Shown here: piece by piece, positions 9,467-17,627 of the stretch | How positions within the stretch are numbered: position 1 is the first letter of the stretch | How the letters are laid out: every line of letters starts with the position of its first letter | Assembly (NCBI GenBank): GCA_014238415.1 | Contig: JABABA010000029.1 | Location: 1 to 40,140 of the forward strand | From: Planctomycetota bacterium | GTDB taxonomy: Bacteria > Planctomycetota > UBA1135 > GCA-002686595 | Length of the DNA: 40,140 bases | Direction of reading: 5' to 3' | Made by a program: the position numbers and the translations under genes | The notes under the pieces: model-generated | Told to the model about the DNA's origin: nothing | Databases searched by the model: none | The model's input: only the letters and a program-made list of their open reading frames with translations

Positions 9467-10624
9467 ATGAAGACTCTCTGGATCCTGCATGTGATCGAAA
9501 CTGGTCAGCCGACTCGCGAGCTCGTTGCTCAGGATGGGTTGACTATTGGCCGCCATTCTGATTGTGGTCTGGTCGTGGCCGATCCCTTTGCGTCGGCTCA
9601 TCACGCCAAGATTGTCTCCGAAGGGGACGCTATGTTTATTGTCGACTTGGGGAGCAACAATGGCACCCAGATTGGGGATTCTACTTTGCTGAGCAGTGGC
9701 CAGAAGCAAGCCCTTTCTGATGGCATGTGCATCTTGCTGGGAAATGCCAAGGTCCTTGTCCGTGGGCCTACGGAAGGAGTAGCCACAAACTTCACTCCCT
9801 CCTCAGATCCGGGTGTCACTGCTCCTGAATCGTTGGAGGTCAAAGCAACGGTGGCAGAGGTCAGACCCGTGCGCAAATCAGATGCAGGCAAGCGGGGCTC
9901 AGCATTGCCGAAAGGGGGAACCGGGACTGTGATTGCGAATCGTGAAGGAGATTCAGCCGGGAACCAAACCAAGCTCAAGCATATGGGTGCCCGTCTATTG
10001 CTTCTGAACGAAGCCGATTTGCGCACAGTCGAGGTGGAATCCGCTAGTTTCTCAATAGGCCGCGAATCTTCACTCGATTGCGTACTTGCGAATCGCGGTG
10101 TTTCGTCCAAACATGCAAAGATTGATTTCAGCGCTTCCACAAATACCTTTTTCCTGACGGATTTGGGTAGCGCGAACGGCACCTATGTGGACGGCGTCAC
10201 ATTGGTTCGTGATGTACCCTACAGGCTGAGTTCTGATGCTTCCATTCGCTTCGGAACTGTGGCTGCACTCTTCCTGCAAGCAATGGACGGTGGCTTTCAG
10301 CGGATCTCGGAAGAACGGCATGAGAACGCAGCCAGTCTTCTGATTGCACGAGGGCGCCTGACATCCAGCGTCGTCAAACAGGCCAGGCAGGAAGCCAAAG
10401 AGAGGGGCGTTGCTCTTGGGGAGGTCCTGCTCCTGGGTCAACATCTTGAGGCGCGCGAATGGGCGCAGTGCGTCAAGGATGCTCATGTTGCTTCGACTCT
10501 GGAGCACCTGAATCCCATCAGTATCAAACGCATACTATTCTGGGTCGCTGTCGGCTTGGCGTTGGGAGTTGCGGCCCTCATGGCCACTTCGTCAGGCCGA
10601 ACGCTTTTGGGAATTGGGGACTGA
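9467..10624 (+). CDS. Membrane protein with two FHA domains and a GspE/MshE N-terminal-like segment
   Basis: 385 residues. The first FHA domain (about 5-100) has G28-R29, a Ser-x-His-His turn and N65-G66; the second (about 180-275) has the GR near 198, SSKH and NG. Both keep the residues that bind phosphothreonine. Residues about 285-345 show the pattern LGEVLLLGQHL...WAQCVKDAHVAS, which resembles the N-terminal domain of type II secretion ATPases (MshEN, some of which bind c-di-GMP), though the usual Arg before LG is Ala here. One membrane helix (about 350-372) ends the protein, leaving the domains in the cytosol. No catalytic motif is visible. It lies 9 nt after the reductase gene and 10 nt before the cytochrome b-like gene. 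Likely a scaffold or sensor that gathers the reductase and its partners at the membrane. Confidence 0.82.
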   Translation: MKTLWILHVIETGQPTRELVAQDGLTIGRHSDCGLVVADPFASAHHAKIVSEGDAMFIVDLGSNNGTQIGDSTLLSSGQKQALSDGMCILLGNAKVLVRGPTEGVATNFTPSSDPGVTAPESLEVKATVAEVRPVRKSDAGKRGSALPKGGTGTVIANREGDSAGNQTKLKHMGARLLLLNEADLRTVEVESASFSIGRESSLDCVLANRGVSSKHAKIDFSASTNTFFLTDLGSANGTYVDGVTLVRDVPYRLSSDASIRFGTVAALFLQAMDGGFQRISEERHENAASLLIARGRLTSSVVKQARQEAKERGVALGEVLLLGQHLEAREWAQCVKDAHVASTLEHLNPISIKRILFWVAVGLALGVAALMATSSGRTLLGIGD

Positions 10625-10634
10625 ATGTGAATTC

Positions 10635-11648
10635 ATGAACACGACCCTGTTTCGCTCACGACATGGCCTGATAGCCGGCATCATTGTTGTTGGTCTCCTT
10701 GTCTTTGCGCAGATGAGTGGAATCTCATTTGGTCGGGGTCCGCATTCTGATCGCACCTTTATCCTGCTTAGTGGCTGGACAGCTCTGGCGATGCTGCTTG
10801 TGGTGGCCGCCTATGTGCTGCGAAAGTATGCGCACCGGGGAGGTTACTCCCCAGAGAAGGCTTTTAGAGTGGATCACGCTTCTTTGGAGGTTGCCGAGAA
10901 TGACCTCCATCGGTTACAGCAAAGGATCAGTTCAGGAGCATTGAAGACCCCGGCGCTGATCGTGGCCGAAGCCGGGAAGATCCTGAAGAATGCAGGGATC
11001 CAGCGTGTCAATCGCGTGCTAGTCGAGCCTGGGCAGGCGGGAGAGGACGCTTGGACTGTTAGGATGGTGCCGACCGAGCCCCTCGGGCGCGTCGCTCGCT
11101 GGATGCATGCGCATGTTTTCTATGGCACAGCATTTGGAGCCGTCCTCCTGATGCATTCTGGCCTCATTCCCGGTTCGGCCTTTGGATGGGCTCTAGCCGG
11201 CTTGGGGCACATTGTGTTTTTTACCGGGCTGATCGGGATCTTCTTGTGGGCGCGAGGTCCGAGATGGTTGACCGCTCGAGAGCATGACCTCTCCATTGAA
11301 GAGGCCAGCGCCCTTCGGGCTAGCCTAGGCCGTAAGCGAGCCGAGGCAATTTCTGTATTCGATCCCGAGGTAGCCGCTCGATTCAATCAATTAGGCGCGG
11401 GCCCTGGAGTTTCCGTAAGTCAGCAGAAAGTCATTCTTGACGCAATCATTCATCAACTGCCGGACCGACGGGTGGAAATTCAGGACTTGGGCGCGTTGAT
11501 TATTCAGGAGGTTCTGGTCCGGCAGGAGCTAAGAGCTCTCCAGCGTGTGCGCGCTTCATTCATGGCATGGCGAATTGTTCACATTCCCGCAGCGTTGTTG
11601 CTTACAGGGGCGGTCGCGGTGCACGTGGTTTCCATCTGGAAGTTCTAG
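10635..11648 (+). CDS. Membrane protein with two H-x13-H helices, probable di-haem cytochrome b
   Basis: 337 residues with about five membrane segments: near 12-32, 45-65, 155-178, 184-205 and 312-333, with soluble stretches at 70-150 and 210-310. H160 and H174 lie in the third segment, H316 and H330 in the fifth. Both pairs are spaced H-x13-H, the same spacing that holds the two b haems in the cytochrome b of bc1 complexes and related membrane cytochromes. No closer family is recognised. I use the ATG at 10635 because it precedes the first hydrophobic segment directly; an upstream ATG at 10569 would lie inside the previous gene. Between a cytosolic reductase and a periplasmic 15-haem protein, a di-haem b protein would be the step that crosses the membrane. 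Haem binding is inferred, not shown. Confidence 0.72.
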   Translation: MNTTLFRSRHGLIAGIIVVGLLVFAQMSGISFGRGPHSDRTFILLSGWTALAMLLVVAAYVLRKYAHRGGYSPEKAFRVDHASLEVAENDLHRLQQRISSGALKTPALIVAEAGKILKNAGIQRVNRVLVEPGQAGEDAWTVRMVPTEPLGRVARWMHAHVFYGTAFGAVLLMHSGLIPGSAFGWALAGLGHIVFFTGLIGIFLWARGPRWLTAREHDLSIEEASALRASLGRKRAEAISVFDPEVAARFNQLGAGPGVSVSQQKVILDAIIHQLPDRRVEIQDLGALIIQEVLVRQELRALQRVRASFMAWRIVHIPAALLLTGAVAVHVVSIWKF

Positions 11649-11679
11649 GAATTTCTTCTCTCTACCCCAAGTACCTCAA

Positions 11680-13203
11680 GTGGACTCCAGCGACGCACAA
11701 GCATCCAGCCTCTTGGAGCTGCCGTTGTTCAGCAAGCTCACCAAGCGACATCAGGCAAGCCTTGCAAAGTTTGCTCAGCAGCGTGTATTCCCAGCGGGGA
11801 CGGACTTTATCCGTCAGGGTGAGTATACCAGTGACTTCTTCATCGTCTTGAGCGGGATAGTCACGGCCTATCGGACGGAGAAGGGCGGTAAGACTGAGAT
11901 TCTGGATCAGTTCACCGAGAACGAGTGGTTCGGCGAATTGTCAGCACTATCCAATCAGCCGGCCATGGCTCGCTACAAGGCCGACCTGCCTTGTGTCCTG
12001 GCTGTGCTTGATGGGGCTCTCTTCAAAGAGCTCTACTCGTTTGCTCCTGACTTCAAGACGCAGGTCGATCAGATCTATCGAGAGCGGTCTCTCGCTCAGC
12101 ACCTACGAGTGGTGCCTCTGCTCAAGGGGTTGGACAAGGGCCTCTTGAGCAGCCTTCGGGAAGCGGCACGGTTTGAGAGTCACCCCAAGGACTCAGTCAT
12201 AGCGGCCCAGGGCGACCGAGCGACAGAAATTGTGTTGGTTCGCTCCGGGGGTTTGTCCAGGACGCGCAAGAATGTTGAAGGCGTAGAGGAACTGGTGGGT
12301 TATCTGATGGCCAATTCATCCTTTGGAGAGTGGGCCTTTCTCGATGGGGAGGGTGATTGGAAGAGTACCTACAAGACCCTGATGCCCACCGAGATTCTGG
12401 CCCTGCCGATTGCCGCTATTCAGGAAACTTTTTCTGGGCAGCCCGAGATTATCGATCGGATGCGGAACTCTGCGCGCCTGATCGCGGCAGAGGATCAGGG
12501 GATCGACACCAGTTTCTATGATGTAGATGACACTCAGGCTACAGACGAGCAGCTGGAAGTCATGGTGCACTCAGAATCCATCAAGGGTGGTGAGGCCCTT
12601 GTGATCGACCTTGAAAAGTGTGTGCGTTGCAATGCTTGCGTGGAGTCCTGCGTCGCTGTCCATGAGGACGGTGTGCCGCGCTTGTCCAAGAAGGGCAAAA
12701 GGGTCAGTGCAGCGGGCAACTCACTCGGCAAGGAGTTGAGCCTGACTACATCTTGCTATCACTGCGAAGCTCCAGGCTGCATGATGTCCTGCACCTATGG
12801 GGCCATTCGTCGGGATTCGCATGGCTTGATCCGTTTCGTTTGGGACAATTGTGTTGGATGTGCGGAGTGCGTAAAGGGGTGCCCGTACGATGTGATCCGT
12901 CTAACTGCCCCACCTGATCCTGAAGCCGCCGCAGCAACTTCTTGGGTGTCATCCCTGCCTTTGATTGGGAAGTTCCTCGACCCTCCCAAGGAGTCTGCAC
13001 CGATTCCTGAGGCTGACCGTGGCTATCACCGAGAGCAAGTAGTTCAAGGAAAGGCTGTCAAGTGCGATCGGTGCGAAGGGCTGCCCTTTGAGGCTTGCGT
13101 GTACAACTGCCCTTGTGGGGCAATTGAACGCATGAGCCCGGCCCTCATCTTTGATCAAGGCATTCTCGAAATGGCCGCCAACAATTCTGAGGAGCCGCAA
13201 TGA
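11680..13203 (+). CDS. Two CRP-type ligand domains fused to a four-cluster [4Fe-4S] electron-transfer subunit
   Basis: 507 residues from a GTG at 11680; frames upstream overlap the cytochrome b-like gene. Residues about 15-130 and 145-260 are two cyclic nucleotide-binding (CNB) folds, each with the GE of the phosphate cassette (E86, E217). The Arg that normally follows the cassette Pro is missing in both (P94-A95; D226-W227), so cAMP or cGMP binding is doubtful. Residues about 308-480 carry four cysteine clusters in the order CVRCNACVESC (from C314), CYHCEAPGCMMSC, CVGCAECVKGCP and CDRCEG...CVYNCP, the layout of DmsB/PsrB/HybA-type subunits with up to four [4Fe-4S] clusters. No helix-turn-helix or signal peptide is seen, so it should be cytosolic. 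It overlaps the next gene by 4 nt (ATGA). It probably passes electrons between the flavoprotein and the membrane cytochrome, gated by the ligand domains. Confidence 0.88.
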   Translation: MDSSDAQASSLLELPLFSKLTKRHQASLAKFAQQRVFPAGTDFIRQGEYTSDFFIVLSGIVTAYRTEKGGKTEILDQFTENEWFGELSALSNQPAMARYKADLPCVLAVLDGALFKELYSFAPDFKTQVDQIYRERSLAQHLRVVPLLKGLDKGLLSSLREAARFESHPKDSVIAAQGDRATEIVLVRSGGLSRTRKNVEGVEELVGYLMANSSFGEWAFLDGEGDWKSTYKTLMPTEILALPIAAIQETFSGQPEIIDRMRNSARLIAAEDQGIDTSFYDVDDTQATDEQLEVMVHSESIKGGEALVIDLEKCVRCNACVESCVAVHEDGVPRLSKKGKRVSAAGNSLGKELSLTTSCYHCEAPGCMMSCTYGAIRRDSHGLIRFVWDNCVGCAECVKGCPYDVIRLTAPPDPEAAAATSWVSSLPLIGKFLDPPKESAPIPEADRGYHREQVVQGKAVKCDRCEGLPFEACVYNCPCGAIERMSPALIFDQGILEMAANNSEEPQ

Positions 13204-15335
13204 GTTCCTTCGAAGCATCCGATCCTGGTCTCTTCCGGATTGAACGCAAGCAGCTTCTTGAACAGCGCATGGCTGAAAAGAAGAAGTTGCAGGTGATGGA
13301 AGAGGTGAGCTCCAATGAGTTGGTAGTCGGTACGCACTCATCCTGCGGGCTAACCCTTGATGATCCCATCGCTGCAGAGCGTCATTGTGAAATCGTGCAA
13401 CGTGATGGGGGGTATTGGATCAATGACCTGGCCAATGCCAGCGGCACTTTCCTGAATGGCATTCAGGTGCGGGAAATGACAGCGCTGGCGGTCGGAGACC
13501 GGGTCGCTCTCGGAGCGGCCATCTTGGAATTTCATCATGATGAAGACGAGCCTAGCGCTCTTCGTGTTCATGTTTACGAGGGGGCCTTCTTTCACACTCT
13601 CAAGAAGCAGGGGGAGTTCCAAAGCGATGCCGACGAGTGGGTGCGCAGTGAAGTCACTTTCGGGCGAACGCCCAAACTCAAGATGCTCAATTGGGCTACT
13701 TGCTTGGTTGCTTTGCTGTTGGCTATCTGGCTGTTGTCCGCGCCCCGTGGTGAAATGGCCTTGCAGCCTGGTCAGCTTTCCGTGGCTCATGCGCGCCTCT
13801 TTGCTGAGTCAGCTCCGCAGACCGGGCCGTTACTTGCCGGCTACCCCTCCTACGCACGCATGGTGGAAATTGCCAGGTCACAGGGTTGCGCCACCTGCCA
13901 TGACAGCTTCGGTCAACCCAGCTCCGAGAATTGTGCACAGTGTCACCAGGAAGTTATTCGGGCCGCTGATGCTGGTGAAGCCCACCCTTTCGAGACTGGC
14001 TCCAATCTTGTGTGTATGGACTGTCATCGAGAGCATTTTGGCGGGATGCCTGCGCCAGACACCTTGATTCCCAATCACTTCGAGCAGAGCTGCGAGGAGT
14101 GTCACGGTAGTGACCTGGCTGATCCGGACAGTCTCCAACGAGCCTTGGAAAGAGCGGTGACAGATCACAATTTGGTCATGGTCGATAATGTTCGCGTGCC
14201 ACGCCGCGTATCACCCGGGTTTGAGGCTTTCAGTCACGGAGCGCACAGTACTATTTCGGACTGTCAGGAATGTCACCTGCCAGACAGCACAGGAAATGAG
14301 CAGGATTTTGTATCGAGTTCCTTTGAAACCTGCAACAAGTGCCATGCAGCTGAGCTTGACCCTGCTGCTGGTCTTGCACTGGGGGAGGCGTTACCTCCTG
14401 AAGACTTGCGTTGGCAAGTGTCCTGGCACGGTGCAGGGGAAGGTGAAGCCAATTGCTTGCAATGTCACGCGGCAGCGTACGAGCCTGAGCTGAAGAGCAT
14501 TGAGCGTAGCGATCCCGTCGCCTTGATGTTCGATGTGGGCCGGCGCTCACACGGAGATGCCTTCCACGATGCCGTTGCGTCTGAGGATTGCAGCCGTTGC
14601 CATCTTTCAGGCGAAGCCCGGCCTCTAGGACGGGTCCTGACCGGGCGCCTCTTTCGGCATGACACACACCTCTCCGCGTTTGACTCACTTGAAGGCTCAT
14701 CATTGGAGGTATTGAATCAGCAGTGTAGCGAGTGCCACGATCAGACTGTCGCCAGTTCGGAGCTCGTTCCCGCCCCCGCCGTGTTTTCCGGGCCATCTTT
14801 GAATGTGTGCGCTGGGTGCCACCAGGAATCTGATGGAGTGGCGCTTATTAGTGAACCTGGCGTTCATGTGTCAGAGGCTGCCAGCCATTCCACTCCCGAC
14901 TTTCCCCATAATTTGCATGCCGAAGTCGAGGGCGGGTGCTTTGCCTGCCATGAAATGAACATGCTTGATGATCCTGAGCAAGGAGCCATTTCGGTGTCCA
15001 CCCCATCATCAAAGGCCGCCTGCGTACGCTGTCACATGGATCGCCAGCAGGACAGAAGTCTGGTCCATGCCAATATTGGAGGAGGTCAGTGCGCGTCCTG
15101 CCATTGGGCACAAGAGGGGGCGGATTCTTCTGAGGTGCTCAGCTCCGTGTTCTATGGAGAGCTGTCCCAAGATCGCCGGGCCTCGTATTTCTCGCATAAG
15201 CAAGAAGGCCACAAGGTTATTGGATGTACAGAATGCCACGGGAGTCCGACGGGAGATGAAGAGGTCTACTCCCTTACGGAGAGTTCCTCTACCTGCCGTA
15301 ATTGTCACGCGCGATCTCGATTCCACTGGCGTTAG
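13200..15335 (+). CDS. FHA domain - membrane helix - 15-haem cytochrome c fusion
   Basis: 711 residues. Residues about 35-120 are an FHA fold without signal peptide, hence cytosolic; a single membrane helix spans about 162-182; the rest is exported and carries 15 CXXCH motifs, from CATCH at 230 to CRNCH close to the C terminus, with scattered distal-His candidates (FSHGAH, FPHNLH). The FHA is degenerate: the usual GR is G44-T45, the SxxH turn is AERH (59-62) and NG is S81-G82, so phosphothreonine binding may be lost. The haem region resembles the 17-haem protein in style and belongs with the cytochrome c3/c7-like multihaem group. Last gene of the five-gene operon, its start overlaps the previous stop by 4 nt. 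It would receive electrons from the membrane cytochrome b and hand them to periplasmic carriers, or run the opposite way. Confidence 0.9.
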   Translation: MSSFEASDPGLFRIERKQLLEQRMAEKKKLQVMEEVSSNELVVGTHSSCGLTLDDPIAAERHCEIVQRDGGYWINDLANASGTFLNGIQVREMTALAVGDRVALGAAILEFHHDEDEPSALRVHVYEGAFFHTLKKQGEFQSDADEWVRSEVTFGRTPKLKMLNWATCLVALLLAIWLLSAPRGEMALQPGQLSVAHARLFAESAPQTGPLLAGYPSYARMVEIARSQGCATCHDSFGQPSSENCAQCHQEVIRAADAGEAHPFETGSNLVCMDCHREHFGGMPAPDTLIPNHFEQSCEECHGSDLADPDSLQRALERAVTDHNLVMVDNVRVPRRVSPGFEAFSHGAHSTISDCQECHLPDSTGNEQDFVSSSFETCNKCHAAELDPAAGLALGEALPPEDLRWQVSWHGAGEGEANCLQCHAAAYEPELKSIERSDPVALMFDVGRRSHGDAFHDAVASEDCSRCHLSGEARPLGRVLTGRLFRHDTHLSAFDSLEGSSLEVLNQQCSECHDQTVASSELVPAPAVFSGPSLNVCAGCHQESDGVALISEPGVHVSEAASHSTPDFPHNLHAEVEGGCFACHEMNMLDDPEQGAISVSTPSSKAACVRCHMDRQQDRSLVHANIGGGQCASCHWAQEGADSSEVLSSVFYGELSQDRRASYFSHKQEGHKVIGCTECHGSPTGDEEVYSLTESSSTCRNCHARSRFHWR

Positions 15336-15454
15336 GATTTAGTGGCTGAAGCAGGTGCTCAAGATCGAGATAATGACTACCATACCGGCTCTAGTCAAGG
15401 AACGCATAGCGGCCAGGGCGAGACGTCAAACATCAGTACTCGAAAACTGCACCA

Positions 15455-16192
15455 ATGGCTGAACTTGAGTTGATCACCATGGCGCTCCTGATTGGAGCCG
15501 CTTTTGTTGGCGCTACCATCTCAGGATTCCTGGGAATGGGGGGAGGGATTTTCCTTCTGACCGTGCTGTTTCTGTGTGGGCTTGATGCGGCCGTGGTGAT
15601 ACCGGTTCATGCTCTGGTCCAGCTGACTTCGAATTCCACCCGAGTGGTTCTGTTTCGGCAGGATGTCCGTGGGTCGGCTTTCTTGGTGTTTGCCCTGTGT
15701 GCCCTACCGTTTCCTCTGTTGGGTCTGGCCATTGCTGGTTATCTCGATGCAGAGGTGACCCGCGTGCTGATCGGAGCGCTGGTGCTCTTTGCGATCTGGA
15801 AACCCAAGGGATGGCGAGTCGGCTGGGGAGAACGACCGGCTTTTGCCACGGTTGGTGTGATCGCCGGCACTCTGGGCGTGGTGGTTGGTGCGACCGGACC
15901 CTTGATTGCTCCCTTCTTCCTGCGTGAGGGTTGGCGCAAGGAGGAGATCATCGCTACCAAGGCGGCCTGTCAGGTCTTTGTGCACATTCAGAAGATCGTG
16001 GCCTTTGGACTGGTGGGCTTCGCCTTCGCCGACGAGTTGCCGAGGGTAGTACCACTGGCTTTGATAGTGGTGCTAGGCACCTGGGTGGGCAAAAAGGTCC
16101 TGCGACGCATTACGGAAAAGCAGTTTCGTCTGGCTTACCGTTTGGTGCTGACGGGCCTGGCTCTGCGCCTGGTGGTCAGCGCCTGGGTTTGA
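15455..16192 (+). CDS. TauE/SafE family (DUF81) membrane permease
   Basis: A 245-residue polytopic membrane protein with about seven or eight hydrophobic helices and the family's typical glycine-rich first helix (GFLGMGGGIFLL, residues about 24-35), repeated in degenerate form near 135-150. Members export sulfite, sulfoacetate or related organosulfur anions, but most are uncharacterised, so the substrate is open. It stands alone: 119 nt after the 15-haem gene, and its stop lies 3 nt from the stop of the convergent gene on the other strand. Three sulfatases elsewhere in the window release sulfate, not sulfite, so a functional link is only a guess. Confidence 0.88.
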   Translation: MAELELITMALLIGAAFVGATISGFLGMGGGIFLLTVLFLCGLDAAVVIPVHALVQLTSNSTRVVLFRQDVRGSAFLVFALCALPFPLLGLAIAGYLDAEVTRVLIGALVLFAIWKPKGWRVGWGERPAFATVGVIAGTLGVVVGATGPLIAPFFLREGWRKEEIIATKAACQVFVHIQKIVAFGLVGFAFADELPRVVPLALIVVLGTWVGKKVLRRITEKQFRLAYRLVLTGLALRLVVSAWV

Positions 16193-16195
16193 GGC

Positions 16196-17227
16196 CTAGC
16201 GCCCGTGCAGGGGAATTCGCACCTGGAGCGGTGCCTCACGATTCACGTTGATCTCAACGGTGACGGGTGAGTATCCGGGGATCTGAGCGATAGTGACTGA
16301 ATAGGAACCGTCCGTGGTGAAGAATAGGGACTGCCCCTGTAGCGTGCGCAATTGGCCCTGCCTTCCAAGGGCGACTACTTCCAGACTGCAGGCGGCCAGA
16401 TCCACAGGTACTGTTCCTGTGCGGCCCACAAAGACCAGGTCAGCACGGACCATTGCATTGAGCTCGAAAATCAGATCGTTGAAGCCCGAAGCAATCACCA
16501 CCTCTGTCTCGATCCCCAAGTATCCATTGGCGGTAATTCGGAGGCGTATTGGGCCTGGCTCAAGCGTCAGCAGGTGGGCATCGTTGCGCGACTCGTACGG
16601 TAGATGGCGCCAGGTTGTGTCGTAGATCCGAGCATTGCTGGCGGGTCTCCAGGAGATGGCCAGCTCATGCGGGACGGCTCCCGTCTCTTGGTCCAGAACC
16701 TGCAGGCGCACGATAGTGGGGTCGGGGAGGTTGTGTTCATGTTCGTCCGAACGATGCCTGCTCACACCTGCAGGAAGGGGGGTGAGTCCTCGGTCCGTTT
16801 GTAGGGTGCGGTCCTGATGGCGCGGAAGGTCGAGCTCCCACAGGACCAGTTCTGACTTCGTCAGGTTCTGGAGGGAAGCCTCTCGCGCAAGGCCCTCCTG
16901 CTGGTGGTCTTCCATGCCAGCCCTCTCCTCACCAAAGGAGATGCCCAGTCCGTAGCCCTTCCAGCAAATCCTGACCCGAACCGCCCCCGAGGCCATTTCC
17001 TGATTCGCCGGCGTGGAAAGGTATTGGTCCGTTCGAGAAGATCCCGATGAGTCAAGGCCCTTGCCGTTGGAGTTTCCGGCATGAACGATCGTTCCTGGCT
17101 CTGATAGTGTTCCCGCTAGTGAATCAGTTCGTTGGTTCACCTTCTCAGGCATGGCGAACATGGCCAGCCCCACAATGATCAAGCCGATCAAGGGAGCGAT
17201 GGCGCTTGGTGTTTGCCGATGGAACAT
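16196..17227 (-). CDS. Membrane-anchored protein of unknown function with beta-sandwich repeats
   Basis: 343 residues; no family recognised with confidence. An N-terminal hydrophobic helix (about residues 10-27) anchors or exports it. The rest is soluble: an irregular, charged region up to about 160, then two stretches (about 165-255 and 260-340) rich in beta strands with phrases such as PGPIRLRITANGY that resemble PEGA or carboxypeptidase-regulatory-like modules, which usually stiffen or bind surface structures. No catalytic motif was found. No clear ribosome binding site precedes the ATG. It is convergent with the TauE/SafE gene, and no neighbour suggests a role. Confidence 0.6.
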   Translation of the reverse strand: MFHRQTPSAIAPLIGLIIVGLAMFAMPEKVNQRTDSLAGTLSEPGTIVHAGNSNGKGLDSSGSSRTDQYLSTPANQEMASGAVRVRICWKGYGLGISFGEERAGMEDHQQEGLAREASLQNLTKSELVLWELDLPRHQDRTLQTDRGLTPLPAGVSRHRSDEHEHNLPDPTIVRLQVLDQETGAVPHELAISWRPASNARIYDTTWRHLPYESRNDAHLLTLEPGPIRLRITANGYLGIETEVVIASGFNDLIFELNAMVRADLVFVGRTGTVPVDLAACSLEVVALGRQGQLRTLQGQSLFFTTDGSYSVTIAQIPGYSPVTVEINVNREAPLQVRIPLHGR

Positions 17228-17627
17228 GCTCGATTGGGGAGAGGAACGCGCAATCGTGAGGACTCAGGTTCCCTGATTCCGACAAGGTCGGGCCACCAGG
17301 GAGAATTCTGCTGACGCCTGAGTTCCGCACTCCTAGGGCAGGGCAGCCCTTTGCGGTCCGCAGAGGCAACAAGCGTCAACGGTTTATGGGACGCTTGTAG
17401 CCCAAGAAAAGTGCCCTTTGAATCCCTCATTTTCTTTGGCAGCGTCAGATCCAGCTCTATTGCCTGGTTGTGAGCGTGTCTGAGGGGTTCTCTTTCCGAG
17501 TGAGGTGAGGCACTTTGTCCGTCCTGCCCGCCACCGCGCATTGTGCATGTCAGCAAGCAGGCCACGGGGTGTCATGGAATTGCAGTTTCCTCGTCTCGAG
17601 AGTCTGGCTGACGCAGTTGTCACTTTT
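17228..17627. other. 400-nt gene-free region with a 9-bp inverted repeat
   Basis: Lies between two leftward genes. Small leftward frames cover it but have no signal peptide, family resemblance or ribosome binding site. The only structure seen is the inverted repeat at 17369-17398. It is long enough to hold the promoter of the 16196-17227 gene, but no clear hexamers were found. Confidence 0.4.
17369..17398. repeat. Perfect 9-bp inverted repeat, 12-nt loop
   Basis: ACAAGCGTC at 17369-17377 is the exact reverse complement of GACGCTTGT at 17390-17398. No T-tract follows on either strand, so it is a poor intrinsic terminator. It could be an operator or an RNA hairpin downstream of the hydrolase operon. 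Confidence 0.5.

Noticed and set aside
17188..17565. 125-codon leftward frame
   Set aside because: Mostly in the gene-free stretch and running into the start of the next gene; basic, repetitive composition, no start signal.
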